Notes: generated by a model from the letters alone, not told the origin. Shown: positions 19,982-30,392, numbered from the stretch's first letter. The stretch: DNA of 64,000 nt from Paenibacillus aquistagni (GCF_900177815.1 NZ_FXAZ01000003.1:434001-498000); one strand, 5' to 3'. Translations and numbers: made by a program.

Positions 19982-20350
19982 ATGGAATACTTGAATCATT
20001 ATGTCATTGTGGTCATTTTCGTAGCTTTAGGAATCTTGCTGCCAGTCATAGCACTGACGGCAGGCAGGTGGCTTCGTCCTCACAAGCCGACAGAAATGAA
20101 GAAGACTACCTATGAGAGCGGAAATGACCCGGTAGGAGTAGGACAAGTCAGGTTTAATATTCGCTACTATGTATTTGCGCTTATGTTTGTCATTTTTGAT
20201 GTAGAGACGATATTCCTGTATCCATGGGCCGTTGCGTATAAGCAGCTAGGATTATTTGTGTTGTTAGAGATGCTCATTTTTGTTCTGCTTCTGCTCGTTG
20301 GATTGGTATATGCCTGGAAGAAGAGGGTGTTGACATGGAATTCTCATTAG
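19982..20350 (+). CDS. nuoA: NADH-quinone oxidoreductase (complex I) subunit A
   Basis: Membrane subunit at the junction of the peripheral and membrane arms. The 122-residue product has three hydrophobic helices and the conserved matrix loop [13 protein letters not shown], then the [12 protein letters not shown] motif. The ATG at 19982 is chosen for GGGGGAG five bases upstream; an in-frame ATG at 19961 lacks one. It opens an eleven-gene operon, and its end overlaps nuoB by 16 bp. No convincing operon promoter was seen in the 19796-19970 stretch, only a TATAAG near 19885. Confidence 0.95.
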   Translation: MEYLNHYVIVVIFVALGILLPVIALTAGRWLRPHKPTEMKKTTYESGNDPVGVGQVRFNIRYYVFALMFVIFDVETIFLYPWAVAYKQLGLFVLLEMLIFVLLLLVGLVYAWKKRVLTWNSH

Positions 20351-20853
20351 AATCTTTAGCGCCTGAAGAGAGACAGCAGCTTGAACAGAATGTATTTTTA
20401 ACGACACTGGAGCAGGTAAAGGGCTGGGCTAGAAGCAATTCAATCTGGCCGTTAACGTTCGGACTCGCCTGCTGCGCAATAGAAATGATGGGAACGGGCG
20501 CCTCTCATTATGATCTCGATCGCTTTGGGGTGATATTCCGGACGTCTCCTCGGCAATCCGATTGCATGATTGTGGCAGGTACAGTGACCAAGAAGATGGC
20601 GCCTCTGCTTCGACGGCTGTATGATCAGATGCCTGAGCCAAAATGGGTCATTGCGATGGGATCTTGCGCTACAGCCGGGGGACCCTATGTCAAATCCTAT
20701 GCTGTCGTTAAAGGGGTGGACCAAGTTGTCCCTGTCGATGTGTACATTCCCGGCTGTCCGCCGAATCCGGCTGCGCTTATTTATGGTATTCACAAGCTTC
20801 AGGAGAAGATCCGCTATGAGGCGAAGACAGGAAAGCGGGTGACCGCAACGTGA
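20335..20853 (+). CDS. nuoB: Complex I subunit B (iron-sulfur cluster N2)
   Basis: Carries the terminal 4Fe-4S cluster N2 that passes electrons to quinone. The 172-residue product has all four ligands: C46 and C47 in [12 protein letters not shown]111 in [10 protein letters not shown] and C141 in IPGCPPNP. It overlaps nuoA by 16 bp and nuoC by 4 bp, so translation is probably coupled. Confidence 0.98.
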   Translation: MEFSLESLAPEERQQLEQNVFLTTLEQVKGWARSNSIWPLTFGLACCAIEMMGTGASHYDLDRFGVIFRTSPRQSDCMIVAGTVTKKMAPLLRRLYDQMPEPKWVIAMGSCATAGGPYVKSYAVVKGVDQVVPVDVYIPGCPPNPAALIYGIHKLQEKIRYEAKTGKRVTAT

Positions 20854-21728
20854 GTGAAGACAAGAATCAACGCGAAGAAAAAGATCATAAGCAGGAACAA
20901 GAGCAAGGTCACAAGCTAGAACAAAAGAGTGAACCTTCAAGTACACCTCATGAACCATCACACGAGCCACTTCAGCAAGAAGCAATATCCTCAAGTACGC
21001 AAGATGTACACTCACAAGCCATAAGCCAAGAGGAAAAAGTAGAGACAGCAGCGCTCCATGAAACCGCTAACCTAGAGCAGAAACAAACACCGCCTAAGCC
21101 CCCTGCTAACGCAACCGATACGGAAGCTGCCAAGGACAAATCGAAGAATGATACGAAGGCAACACCAACACCTACAGGATCGGCAAAAGAACGACCAGCC
21201 AAGCCGCCGAGGGCCGCGAAGTCAGCAGAAGCAGTGCCTGAGGAGCCATCTCCTTTACAGCCATTGCTGGATCAGCTGTTGGAGGGCATCAAGCGAGAAG
21301 TGGCGGAATCGGCCGTGCAGTCAGCTGGCATTAATCAGAAGAATGGTCATTTGATCACGCTTGTGGTTGCATGCGAGCATTGGCTGCGCTTAGCCGAGTG
21401 GCTAAAGCATGATCCAGCCTGGCAGTGTAATTATTTGCGGAATCTATCAGGTGTGGATCAGGAGAGCTATTTAGAAGTGGTCTACCATTTAATCGGACTG
21501 TCTACGAGAAGAGAGGTAGCCATCCATGTGAGGGCGGATTGCGACTCTCCGAGTATTCCTTCCGTGACCTCCCTATGGGAAGCTGCAAATTGGAATGAAC
21601 GAGAGGTTTATGATCTGTTCGGCATCCATTTCTCCGATCATCCGAACTTAACGCGAATCATGATGCCAGATCAATGGGTCGGTCATCCGCTGCGCAAAGA
21701 TTATGAGCCGCTCGATTCGGAGGTATAG
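20850..21728 (+). CDS. nuoC: Complex I subunit C with long disordered N-terminal extension
   Basis: Peripheral-arm subunit that scaffolds NuoD and NuoB. The conserved domain occupies about residues 135-292, including [11 protein letters not shown], the [10 protein letters not shown] block and the C-terminal [11 protein letters not shown]. The first ~130 residues are low complexity, rich in Glu, Gln, Lys, Ser, Thr and Pro, and are unlike a folded domain. The start is GTG overlapping the nuoB stop (GTGA). The reading frame through the extension is continuous and has a normal AUG-like context, so it appears to be genuinely translated. Known NuoC proteins are usually about 150-220 residues. Confidence 0.94.
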   Translation: MSEDKNQREEKDHKQEQEQGHKLEQKSEPSSTPHEPSHEPLQQEAISSSTQDVHSQAISQEEKVETAALHETANLEQKQTPPKPPANATDTEAAKDKSKNDTKATPTPTGSAKERPAKPPRAAKSAEAVPEEPSPLQPLLDQLLEGIKREVAESAVQSAGINQKNGHLITLVVACEHWLRLAEWLKHDPAWQCNYLRNLSGVDQESYLEVVYHLIGLSTRREVAIHVRADCDSPSIPSVTSLWEAANWNEREVYDLFGIHFSDHPNLTRIMMPDQWVGHPLRKDYEPLDSEV

Positions 21729-21732
21729 CACA

Positions 21733-22833
21733 ATGATACGTACAGAAGAACTGCTGCTGAATGTTGGACCACAGCATCCGAGCACACATGGCGTATTTCG
21801 CATCATCGTGAAGCTCGATGGCGAGGTAATCACGGATGCAACACCCGTAATGGGGTACTTGCATCGGGGTACGGAGAAGCTGGCTGAGAACTTAAACTAC
21901 ACCCAGATTATCCCGTATACGGATCGGATGGATTATGTCTCAGCGATGACTAACAATTATGTGCTGGTTCATGCCGTCGAGAAGCTTATGGACATTGAAG
22001 TGCCGGAGAGAGCCGAGTTTCTTAGGCTTATAGTCATGGAGCTGCAAAGAGTAGCTAGCCATCTCGTATGGTGGGGGACCTATTTGCTGGACATTGGCGC
22101 GATGAGTCCTTTTTTGTATGCATTTCGTGATCGGGAGATCATCGTGGATTTGTTCAATGAGCTGTGCGGGGCGAGATTGACCTATAACTATATGCGAGTA
22201 GGCGGAGTGAAATGGGATGCTCCAAGCGGGTGGATCGATAAGGTGAGGGACTTTATTCCGCACATGCGAAAAAGGCTTGATGAGTATGATCGACTCGTCA
22301 GCGGCAATGAGATCTTCCTCGCTCGCATTAAAGGAGTCGGACAGTATGATCAGGAGACGGCCATTAACTATGGCCTAAGCGGAGCCAATCTGCGGTCGAC
22401 AGGAGTGGACTGGGATCTTCGCAGGGCAGAGCCATACAGCCTGTATCCACGATTTGAGTTCGATGTTCCGCTTGGCTCGAAGGGAGATTGCTATGACCGT
22501 TATGTGATTCGCATCCAAGAGATTAAGGAAAGCCTGCGTATCCTGGAGCAGGCTGTCGCTCAGTTTCCATCCTCAGGGGAGACGATGGGCAAGGTGCCAA
22601 GGGTGATTCGTCCGCCCGAAGGCGAAATCTATGCTCGCATTGAATCTCCACGAGGGGAAATTGGCTGCTATATCATCTCAAAAGGAAAAGCAGAGCCTTA
22701 TCGCTTGAAGTTTAGGCGCCCTTCCTTTGTGAACTTGCAGATTCTGCCGAAGCTGCTGATCGGAGAAACCATGACGAACCTGATTACGATCCTGGGCGGT
22801 GTTGATATTGTCGTTGGAGAGGTGGACTGCTGA
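21733..22833 (+). CDS. nuoD: Complex I subunit D (49-kDa type)
   Basis: Lines the quinone-binding cavity together with NuoB. The 366-residue product begins MIRTEELLLNVGPQHPSTHG, giving the conserved GPQHPSTHG motif with the quinone-site His, and contains HRGTEKLAE and the C-terminal VDIVVGEVD. The ATG at 21733 follows GGAGGT; an earlier in-frame ATG at 21703 lies inside nuoC. It overlaps nuoH by one base. Confidence 0.97.
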   Translation: MIRTEELLLNVGPQHPSTHGVFRIIVKLDGEVITDATPVMGYLHRGTEKLAENLNYTQIIPYTDRMDYVSAMTNNYVLVHAVEKLMDIEVPERAEFLRLIVMELQRVASHLVWWGTYLLDIGAMSPFLYAFRDREIIVDLFNELCGARLTYNYMRVGGVKWDAPSGWIDKVRDFIPHMRKRLDEYDRLVSGNEIFLARIKGVGQYDQETAINYGLSGANLRSTGVDWDLRRAEPYSLYPRFEFDVPLGSKGDCYDRYVIRIQEIKESLRILEQAVAQFPSSGETMGKVPRVIRPPEGEIYARIESPRGEIGCYIISKGKAEPYRLKFRRPSFVNLQILPKLLIGETMTNLITILGGVDIVVGEVDC

Positions 22834-23843
22834 TGAATGAGCTCATTCAACAGACGTTTACATGGCAGAACGGATTGATTTTTCTGGGATGGGGCATTGT
22901 CTTCTTATTCATCGTATTGGGGTTTGTGACCTACGCCATCTATTTTGAACGCAAAGTGATTGGCTGGATGCAGTACCGTCATGGGCCGACTCGATTAGGT
23001 CCATTCGGCATGTTCCAAACGATCGCAGATATTTTCAAACTGCTGATTAAAGAAGATACCATTCCTAAAAAAGCAGATCGGGCGCTGTTTATTCTGGCTC
23101 CAGTGATTGCTTATGTCCCAGCCTTTGCCGTACTGGCGACCATTCCTTATACCTCCACACTGGGCTTTGCTGATCTGAATGTAGGGCTGCTGTATTATGC
23201 GGCATTGTCGAGTATTTCGACGATTGGCATTGTGCTCGCAGGGTGGGCTTCGAATAACAAGTATTCCTTGCTTGGCGGGATGCGTTCCGCTGCCCAAATG
23301 ATCAGCTATGAGATTCCGCTGGTGCTGTCCGTAGTCGGCATCATTATGATGAATGGCAGCTTGAGTCTTCGAACGATCGTTGAAGGACAGGGCAGCAACT
23401 TCTGGGAATGGAATCTGTTCCCGCAGATCGTGGGTTTCATGGTGTTTGTCATCGCGGCTGTCTCGGAGCTGAACCGTACCCCCTTTGATCTGCCTGAAGC
23501 TGAGTCAGAGCTTGTTGCGGGCTACCATGTCGAATACAGCGGGTTTCGCTTTGCTTTCTTTATGCTGGCGGAGTATGTGTATGTCTTTGCGATATCTGCG
23601 CTAACCACCGTTTTGTTTCTCGGAGGATGGCATCCGCCGCTTGCTGCGCTGGATGTGATTCCAGGGCTGCTATGGTTCGTGCTGAAGTTCTCTTTTTGTG
23701 TCTTCTTCTTGTTCTGGCTGCGTGCGACACTGCCGCGTATCCGAGTGGATCAGTTGATGAGCTTGGGCTGGAAGGTGCTGCTGCCGATTGCGTTAGCCAA
23801 TATTTTTGTAACGGCTGTCTGTCTTGAGATTTTTAGCAAATAG
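22833..23843 (+). CDS. nuoH: Complex I subunit H
   Basis: Membrane subunit that forms the quinone-chamber exit and connects to the proton-pumping arm. The 336-residue product has eight hydrophobic helices and the family motifs ERKVIGWMQYRHGP, RSAAQMISYEIP and LNRTPFDLPEAESELVAGY (charged loop). It is translationally coupled to nuoD (TGATG). Confidence 0.98.
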   Translation: MNELIQQTFTWQNGLIFLGWGIVFLFIVLGFVTYAIYFERKVIGWMQYRHGPTRLGPFGMFQTIADIFKLLIKEDTIPKKADRALFILAPVIAYVPAFAVLATIPYTSTLGFADLNVGLLYYAALSSISTIGIVLAGWASNNKYSLLGGMRSAAQMISYEIPLVLSVVGIIMMNGSLSLRTIVEGQGSNFWEWNLFPQIVGFMVFVIAAVSELNRTPFDLPEAESELVAGYHVEYSGFRFAFFMLAEYVYVFAISALTTVLFLGGWHPPLAALDVIPGLLWFVLKFSFCVFFLFWLRATLPRIRVDQLMSLGWKVLLPIALANIFVTAVCLEIFSK

Positions 23844-23901
23844 ATCCCATTCAAACATTCAATGTATAGGTTAACTCCTCTACGAAAGAAGGGGTGAAGG
23901 A

Positions 23902-24360
23902 ATGAAAGGCTTGATCCAAGGGCTTGGAGTGACGCTTAAGGCATTGACGTCAAAAAAGGTCACCTACCGTTATCCAGATGTGCCATTGACGATGCCAGAC
24001 CGCTTCCGAGGAATTCAGTATCTCGACCCTGACAAATGCATTGTGTGCAACCAATGCGCAAGAATTTGCCCTACGGACTGCATCACGTTAACAGGCAAGC
24101 CCAATCCGGACCCTGAAGCAAAGGGAAAGGTTGTCGATACATTCGATCTCAACTTTGAGACCTGCATCTTATGCGATCTGTGCACAGAGGTATGCCCGAC
24201 AGAGGCCATCGTCATGACGAATCAATTCGAGCTTGCGGCATACAGCCGTGATGACTTATTCAAGGATCGCAAGTGGCTGAGCGAGAACACCTCCCTTATT
24301 CGGCAAGACAATAATGGGGCTTTTATGCTGCCGAAGGGAGGCGGCAAGAAGGATGCCTGA
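23902..24360 (+). CDS. nuoI: Complex I subunit I (two 4Fe-4S clusters)
   Basis: Ferredoxin-like subunit carrying clusters N6a and N6b. The 152-residue product has two complete CxxCxxCxxxCP motifs: C46-C49-C52-C56 and C88-C91-C94-C98. ATG follows GAAGGGGTGAAGG. It overlaps nuoJ by 8 bp. Confidence 0.98.
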   Translation: MKGLIQGLGVTLKALTSKKVTYRYPDVPLTMPDRFRGIQYLDPDKCIVCNQCARICPTDCITLTGKPNPDPEAKGKVVDTFDLNFETCILCDLCTEVCPTEAIVMTNQFELAAYSRDDLFKDRKWLSENTSLIRQDNNGAFMLPKGGGKKDA

Positions 24361-24970
24361 CCTGGACCTGGACCTAATCTTGAATGGACAGACGATTGCG
24401 TACTTTATGCTGGCCATCTGTGCGATTGTGGGCGCCATTCTGATGATCAGCTTTACGAAAGTTGTGCACATGGTCGTGTCGCTAGCCCTCGTTTTCTTGA
24501 GCCTTGCCGGCATCTATCTGCTGCTGGAAGCAGAATTCGTAGCCTTCGTGCAAGTACTGGTATATGCCGGAGCCATCTCTATTCTGATGATCTTTGGCAT
24601 TATGATGACCCGGCATGACAGGCAGGAGGAGCATATGGTGAAGCGCGCACGTTCCTTTGCGGCCTTGATTGGCTGCGGCGCTTTGTTCGCAGTGCTGTTC
24701 TTGGCCATTCGAGGCACAGCCTTCATTGATCCAGAAGCCCAGCCGCTAGCGGAGAACAATACGCTTCGCATCGGCGAGCTTTTGTTTACAGAACATGTCA
24801 TTCCCTTTGAGCTGCTGTCTGTTCTGCTTACAGTCGCTTTTATTGGGGCTATCGTTCTGGCGAAGTCGGATCACGAGGAAGGCTCGTCTAGCTTGCCTAA
24901 AGAAGAAACGCCTGTTGCTAAGTCGGCGCCTCTTGTCCCAGATCGGAAGGGAGAGGAGGAATTCCAATGA
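24353..24970 (+). CDS. nuoJ: Complex I subunit J
   Basis: Membrane subunit with five hydrophobic helices. The third helix carries the conserved [18 protein letters not shown] segment, involved in coupling. The 205-residue product has a hydrophilic C-terminal tail. The start at 24353 (MPDLDLD) follows GAAGGGAGG, and the gene overlaps both nuoI (8 bp) and nuoK (4 bp). Confidence 0.95.
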   Translation: MPDLDLDLILNGQTIAYFMLAICAIVGAILMISFTKVVHMVVSLALVFLSLAGIYLLLEAEFVAFVQVLVYAGAISILMIFGIMMTRHDRQEEHMVKRARSFAALIGCGALFAVLFLAIRGTAFIDPEAQPLAENNTLRIGELLFTEHVIPFELLSVLLTVAFIGAIVLAKSDHEEGSSSLPKEETPVAKSAPLVPDRKGEEEFQ

Positions 24971-25278
24971 GTTCGATGCTGGCTTCTTTTTTAACGCTGG
25001 CGGCGATATTGTTTACCATCGGATGCTATGGCGTGTTGACGAAGCGCAGTGCAGTCATTGTGCTGTTGTCGATTGAGCTGATGCTGAATGCCGTCAATTT
25101 GAACCTGATCGCCTTTTCCAAATACGGAATCATCCCAAGTCTAAAAGGACAAGTGTTCTCCTTGTTTACAATCGCAGTTGCTGCTGCTGAAGCCGCTGTG
25201 GGCGTCGCAATTCTTATTGCCTTATATCGCAAGCGCGGTACGGCCAATGTCGATGAGTATCATGAGCTTCAGTCATAA
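24967..25278 (+). CDS. nuoK: Complex I subunit K
   Basis: Small Mrp-related membrane subunit. The 103-residue product has three helices with the conserved membrane glutamates in [14 protein letters not shown] and [15 protein letters not shown] overlaps the nuoJ stop (ATGA). Confidence 0.97.
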   Translation: MSSMLASFLTLAAILFTIGCYGVLTKRSAVIVLLSIELMLNAVNLNLIAFSKYGIIPSLKGQVFSLFTIAVAAAEAAVGVAILIALYRKRGTANVDEYHELQS

Positions 25279-25303
25279 GTAAAAGGTGAAGGGAGGTGCA
25301 AGA

Positions 25304-27193
25304 ATGGAACTTATATTCGCGCCTTACGTATGGATGGTTCCAGCCATTCCTTTAGTATGTTTTATCCTGCTTCTCCTGCTGCGGAGCGTCTTAGCTGGCC
25401 GTAGAGCGGCTATTGCTGGCACCATAGGGTCATCCCTTTCGTTATTGCTGGCCTTGTTCATTCTCATTGAACAGCTGCCTTCAGGGTCTGATACCCTGAC
25501 TTGGACGTTTGAATGGCTGCATATTGGGGAGATCGTTATCCCGCTTGGATATGAGCTCAATCATTTGAATATGCTGATGCTCATTGTGATTACCGTTGTG
25601 AGCCTGCTTGTCCACTTGTACTCCATCGGCTATATGGCGAAAGATAAAAGACTGCCAACCTACTATGCCTATTTAGCCTTGTTCACAAGCGCGATGCTGG
25701 GGCTGGTTCTGGCTCCGAATCTCATTCAATTGTTCGTTTTTTGGGAGCTTGTCGGCGTATGCTCTTTTCTCTTGATTGGATTTTGGTATGAGCGGGAAGC
25801 CGCCAAAGCTGCGGCAAAAAAGGCATTTATGGTTACCCGTGTCGGAGATGTGGGCTTATTTATCGCGATCTTGCTGTTGTACTGGCATATGCCTAATCAT
25901 TCGCTCGATTTCTCTACCCTGGCCTTTGTCTTTGAATCTTCTTCGACATTAGCGCAGCATGGGCTTTCCTTAGGGCTCGCGACATGGATTGGCTGCCTGC
26001 TCTTTGCAGGGGCAATCGGCAAATCAGGCCAGTTTCCCCTTCATGTCTGGCTGCCTGATGCGATGGAAGGGCCTACTCCGGTATCAGCCCTTATTCACGC
26101 TGCGACCATGGTGGCCGCAGGTGTGTATTTGGTTGCGCGGACCTTCGATATATTCCGTGTATCGGAGACAACCATGACGATTGTGATGATCATTGGCGGG
26201 TTTACCGCTCTCTTTGCAGCGACGATCGCATTGGTGCAGAAAGATTTGAAGCGAGTGCTTGCATATTCGACCATTAGTCAGCTGGGTTATATGATGCTGG
26301 CCTTAGGACTTGGCTCTGCTGCGGCAGCAATGTTTCATTTGTTTACCCATGCTTTTTTCAAAGCGCTGCTATTCCTTGGGGCTGGAAGCATCATTCATGC
26401 AGTGCATAAACAAGACATTACGGAGATGGGCGGCCTTGGCCGCAAGCTCAAGGTGACCGCCTGGACATTTGCTATCGGCATGCTCGCTCTAAGCGGCATC
26501 CCTCCTTTCTCGGGCTTCTGGTCAAAGGAGGTTATTCTCAGCTTGGCATGGGAGCAGCAGAAGCTGTGGTTTGTGGTCGCAATCCTTACCGCTTTTTTAA
26601 CGGCATTGTATATGGCGAGAATGTTTTTCCTTGTGTTCACAGGCAAAAGCAATTCCGACAAGGCGTCGCCGGACATCCATGAAGCGCCGCCTGTGATGAC
26701 GATTCCGCTCCTAGTCTTGGCAGTGCTGAGCCTTATATCTGGCTTTGTATACACTCCTTTTGCGCCATGGCTGGAAGGATGGCTTGGGGTTGCCTCGTCA
26801 GAGGCACACGGTCCAGTCTGGATCATGATCGCGTCGACCCTGATGGGACTCATAGGTTTATTCATTGGATACTGGCGATACGGTCCCGCCCGCAAGCCGA
26901 TCCCTACCTCTAGAACATGGGTGTATCGGATGCTTGAACGAAAGTATGGCGTGGATGAGTGCTATCGGTGGGTCATTATTCGTCCAGTTCATGCTGCAGC
27001 CAGCGTGTGTCTTGCACTGGACCGCTTCATCATATCTGGCTGCGTTCGGCTGCTTGAACGGGTGGTTATGCAGTTTGGCAGCGGGTGGCAGCGTATCCAG
27101 CAAGGACAGCTTCAAACGTATGGCGTTGTTTCCTTGTTTGGATTTGCCGTGCTTGCGGTGTTATTGTTCGCTTTGCGAAGGGGGTTCTGGTAA
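25304..27193 (+). CDS. nuoL: Complex I subunit L (antiporter-like)
   Basis: Distal proton-pumping subunit related to Mrp antiporters. The 629-residue product has about fifteen hydrophobic segments. Visible: the pumping glutamate in FVFWELVGVCSFLLIGFW, the lysine/histidine-containing SGQFPLHVWLPDAMEGPTP block and the LIHAATMVAAGVYLV helix. The C-terminal part would include the long lateral helix. The ATG at 25304 follows GGGAGGT; an in-frame GTG at 25286 precedes that site. Confidence 0.98.
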   Translation: MELIFAPYVWMVPAIPLVCFILLLLLRSVLAGRRAAIAGTIGSSLSLLLALFILIEQLPSGSDTLTWTFEWLHIGEIVIPLGYELNHLNMLMLIVITVVSLLVHLYSIGYMAKDKRLPTYYAYLALFTSAMLGLVLAPNLIQLFVFWELVGVCSFLLIGFWYEREAAKAAAKKAFMVTRVGDVGLFIAILLLYWHMPNHSLDFSTLAFVFESSSTLAQHGLSLGLATWIGCLLFAGAIGKSGQFPLHVWLPDAMEGPTPVSALIHAATMVAAGVYLVARTFDIFRVSETTMTIVMIIGGFTALFAATIALVQKDLKRVLAYSTISQLGYMMLALGLGSAAAAMFHLFTHAFFKALLFLGAGSIIHAVHKQDITEMGGLGRKLKVTAWTFAIGMLALSGIPPFSGFWSKEVILSLAWEQQKLWFVVAILTAFLTALYMARMFFLVFTGKSNSDKASPDIHEAPPVMTIPLLVLAVLSLISGFVYTPFAPWLEGWLGVASSEAHGPVWIMIASTLMGLIGLFIGYWRYGPARKPIPTSRTWVYRMLERKYGVDECYRWVIIRPVHAAASVCLALDRFIISGCVRLLERVVMQFGSGWQRIQQGQLQTYGVVSLFGFAVLAVLLFALRRGFW

Positions 27194-28816
27194 ATGCTGC
27201 AGGAATGGTCGCAACTGCCGTGGTTGTCCCTCATCGTCTTCTCGCCAATCCTCGGTGTCATTGTATTGCTTCTTGTGCCGAAGGATAGACGTCGCTTCAT
27301 TCAAGTCATTGGCGCAGGTACTGCTTTGATTTCGCTTTTGCTGTCTCTATTGGTCTATATCGGTACTCGTAATGCCGGTATGGTGCAGGCGTTGACTGAA
27401 CGCTATGATTGGATATCCATTCCGCTTAATCTGGATCTTGCAAGGCCCCAGGGCATTGCTTCTTGGTCTTTTCAGATTCCGTATCATTTGGCGATAGATG
27501 GCTTGTCTCTGCCGCTGGTCCTGATGACGGCCATCATTGCCTTTGGAGCCGCATGTGCCTCTTGGAGCATTCGCCATCGCTTGAAGACATATATGATCTG
27601 CTTTTTGCTGCTGGAAGTAGGCATGCTCGGCGTGTTTATGGCTCGGGATTTGTTTTTATTCTTTATGTTCTTCGAGTGGACCCTCGTTCCGCTATTTTTC
27701 CTGATCGGAATCTGGGGAGGCATGAAGCGGGAGCAGGCGGCAAATCGCTTTCTAGTCTATAACGGCATAGGTTCTGCTTTGATGCTTGTTGCCTTTATGA
27801 TCATTACAGCAACAGCAGGCTTTGGCATTGATCCTGCTGCATCTCACAAAGGGCAGTTTATCTACAGTGGGGAACTGCCTTTCTTGCTGCAGCAGCTTCA
27901 GCAGCAAGGCTCGCTTGCGATGATGCAGCTGCCAGACAATCCGTTCTACCTCTCTGAAGGCTGGAAGATGGGGGCATTTGTCCTGCTGCTCATCGCCTTT
28001 GGCATTAAGCTGCCGATGTTTCCTTTTCATACTTGGATGCTGCGTGTGCATGCGGAGGCCCCTGCTCCGATTGTCATGCTTCATTCAGGCGTACTGCTTA
28101 AAATGGGGGCTTATGGCTTGATTCAATTCGGCATGGTTTTGCTGCCAACACAGATGGCGGCATTCGCAAAGTTCATTGCGGTGCTGGGCGTTATCAACAT
28201 TCTGTATGGAGCGCTCCTTGCGCTCGTTCAAAAGGAGTGGCGGCTTGTGCTCGCTTATTCCAGCATGAGCCACATGGGCTTTATCCTCTTTGGAGCAGCA
28301 GCCATGAATGAGATTGGGCTTCAAGGCGCGGTTCTGCAAATGGTATCCCATGGCTTCATATCCGCTCTATTCTTCCTGCTCATTGGCGCGCTGTATGAAC
28401 GAACAAGCACGACTCGCCTTGGCGAGCTTGGGGGCTTGGTAGCTTCTGCGCCATGGCTAAGCGGTCTCTTGCTGCTGGCGGGTCTTGCTTCGCTCGGGCT
28501 TCCAGGCTTGTCGCAATTCCCTGCAGAACTGCTTGCTCTAATTGGCTTGTTCGACAGCATGCCGATCCCTGCGATCCTAGGAGCGCTCGGACTCGTCCTG
28601 AGTGCGGCATATGTTCTTCGCGCTGTCCTTCGCACGACATATGGAACGCCATCTCGGGGCAATGAGCGGCTCTATGATCTACGATCTATCGATGCGGTGC
28701 CAGCTGTCATGCTAGGAATCGGCATCATCATCCTTGGCATCTGGCCGGGACTCGTGCAGGCGCCTATCGAAGCAGGCATCGAGCAAGTCATACATGTACT
28801 AACGGTGAGGGGGTAA
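27194..28816 (+). CDS. nuoM: Complex I subunit M (antiporter-like)
   Basis: Second antiporter-like proton-pumping subunit. The 540-residue product shows FFMFFEWTLVPLFFLIGIWGG with the conserved Glu, KLPMFPFHTWMLRVHAEAP and VMLHSGVLLKMGAYGL. The ATG directly follows the nuoL stop, with GGGGGTTCTGG upstream. Confidence 0.98.
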   Translation: MLQEWSQLPWLSLIVFSPILGVIVLLLVPKDRRRFIQVIGAGTALISLLLSLLVYIGTRNAGMVQALTERYDWISIPLNLDLARPQGIASWSFQIPYHLAIDGLSLPLVLMTAIIAFGAACASWSIRHRLKTYMICFLLLEVGMLGVFMARDLFLFFMFFEWTLVPLFFLIGIWGGMKREQAANRFLVYNGIGSALMLVAFMIITATAGFGIDPAASHKGQFIYSGELPFLLQQLQQQGSLAMMQLPDNPFYLSEGWKMGAFVLLLIAFGIKLPMFPFHTWMLRVHAEAPAPIVMLHSGVLLKMGAYGLIQFGMVLLPTQMAAFAKFIAVLGVINILYGALLALVQKEWRLVLAYSSMSHMGFILFGAAAMNEIGLQGAVLQMVSHGFISALFFLLIGALYERTSTTRLGELGGLVASAPWLSGLLLLAGLASLGLPGLSQFPAELLALIGLFDSMPIPAILGALGLVLSAAYVLRAVLRTTYGTPSRGNERLYDLRSIDAVPAVMLGIGIIILGIWPGLVQAPIEAGIEQVIHVLTVRG

Positions 28817-28820
28817 GGTT

Positions 28821-30392
28821 ATGGACACCATCGTACAGCCGCTGCAGTGGTCGGATCTAGCTGTCCTTGCCCCTGAGCTGACTTTGGTCCTCGCAGCGAT
28901 CATCATTACGTTGCTCGATCTGTTTGTACCGAAGAAATGGAATCGGGAATGGAGCGGGGTTCTGTCGCTGCTAAGCTTGGGTGCAGCCTTGGGGTTTGTC
29001 ATCTGGACCATTGTGGATCGCATTGCTCTTGTACAGCAGGGCGGTACGCTAGAGACGATACAACTGCTTAATCATAGTTATCGTGTAGATGATTTTGCAT
29101 TATGGATAAAGGTTCTGTTGCTGATAGGTGCAGCGCTTATCGTTCTCATGAGCCTCAAGGCTCCGGCAAACGCGAATCTCGGTCACCGCAGCGAATATTA
29201 TTATTTGCTGCTCCCCGCTGTTCTTGGGGCAATGATGCTAGCGTCCGCTGGAGACCTCATTACATTGTTCATTGGGCTTGAACTGATAAGCATCACCACC
29301 TATATTCTAGTCGGCATCAAGAAGGACTCTCGGGGCTTAGAAGGGGCATTTAAATATCTGGTTCTTGGCGGAGCAGCATCAGCATTTATCTTATATGGCA
29401 TGTCCTTCTTATATGGGATGAGCGGGAGCACCAATCTTATGGAGATTGGAAGAATGCTGAATCTGCATGCAGCAGCCTATGAGCCTCTCATCTATGTGAG
29501 CTTTGTGCTTCTCCTTGTGGGAATCGGATTTAAAATTGCATCCGCGCCTTTTCATATGTGGGCTCCTGAGGTATATGAAGCATCTCCTTCACCGATCGCC
29601 TCATTACTTGCAGTCATTGCTAAGGCAGCAAGTTTGGTGCTGCTGTTCCGATTGGCATTCAATGTATTCTTGCGTTTGACAGCTGCCGATGATCAAGCAA
29701 GCGATCAGCTTCTGTTTTTATATCAGGATCTATCCACGATTATGCTTGTCCTTGCAGCCGTATCGATGATCGTCGGTACGACGATGGCTCTGCGAGAGCA
29801 TCGCGTGAAGCGCGTGTTGGCACTGTCTGGAATTGCAAATACGGGGTATCTGCTCGTACCAATTGCACTTAATATGCTAGGCGCGGGAACGCCGTATTCG
29901 GACAGCTTCGCTTCATTTTGGTATTATTTAGCTGCTTACTTGTTTGCGGTGATTGGCGCATTCGCCGTGTGGATCATCGTAGAGAGACAGTCTTCCATGA
30001 GAGAGCAGTCCACCTTTGCGGGTCTTTATCATCGCTCCCCTTGGCTGGCACTGGCAATGACCGTATTTATGCTGTCCTTGGCTGGCATTCCCATAACCGC
30101 AGGATTTGTTGGCAAGCTCTATATATTGCTCGGGGCTCTCGCAACGAAAGCGTTATGGATTGCGGTCGTGATGATGCTGACCAGCGCTGTCTCCTTCTAT
30201 GTGTACTTTGGGTTTATGCGACAGATGTATATGCGTCAGGGAGAACGTGATAAGGTAGGCTTCGCTTTCCCACAGCAGGCTGTCGTTGTCTTGTGCCTGG
30301 CGGGCGTCATTGGACTCGGGCTGATTCCGAATCTACCGCTGAACTGGATTCATCTGGTCTTCTCTGTTCCAGCGGATATTTTTACGCAATAA
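28821..30392 (+). CDS. nuoN: Complex I subunit N (antiporter-like)
   Basis: Third antiporter-like pumping subunit. The 523-residue product contains LFIGLELISITTYILVG, ASAPFHMWAPEVYEASP and AGIPITAGFVGKLYIL. ATG follows GAGGGGGTAAGG, four bases after nuoM stops. It ends the operon; no nuoE, nuoF or nuoG lies in the window. A terminator follows 58 bp downstream. Confidence 0.98.
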   Translation: MDTIVQPLQWSDLAVLAPELTLVLAAIIITLLDLFVPKKWNREWSGVLSLLSLGAALGFVIWTIVDRIALVQQGGTLETIQLLNHSYRVDDFALWIKVLLLIGAALIVLMSLKAPANANLGHRSEYYYLLLPAVLGAMMLASAGDLITLFIGLELISITTYILVGIKKDSRGLEGAFKYLVLGGAASAFILYGMSFLYGMSGSTNLMEIGRMLNLHAAAYEPLIYVSFVLLLVGIGFKIASAPFHMWAPEVYEASPSPIASLLAVIAKAASLVLLFRLAFNVFLRLTAADDQASDQLLFLYQDLSTIMLVLAAVSMIVGTTMALREHRVKRVLALSGIANTGYLLVPIALNMLGAGTPYSDSFASFWYYLAAYLFAVIGAFAVWIIVERQSSMREQSTFAGLYHRSPWLALAMTVFMLSLAGIPITAGFVGKLYILLGALATKALWIAVVMMLTSAVSFYVYFGFMRQMYMRQGERDKVGFAFPQQAVVVLCLAGVIGLGLIPNLPLNWIHLVFSVPADIFTQ

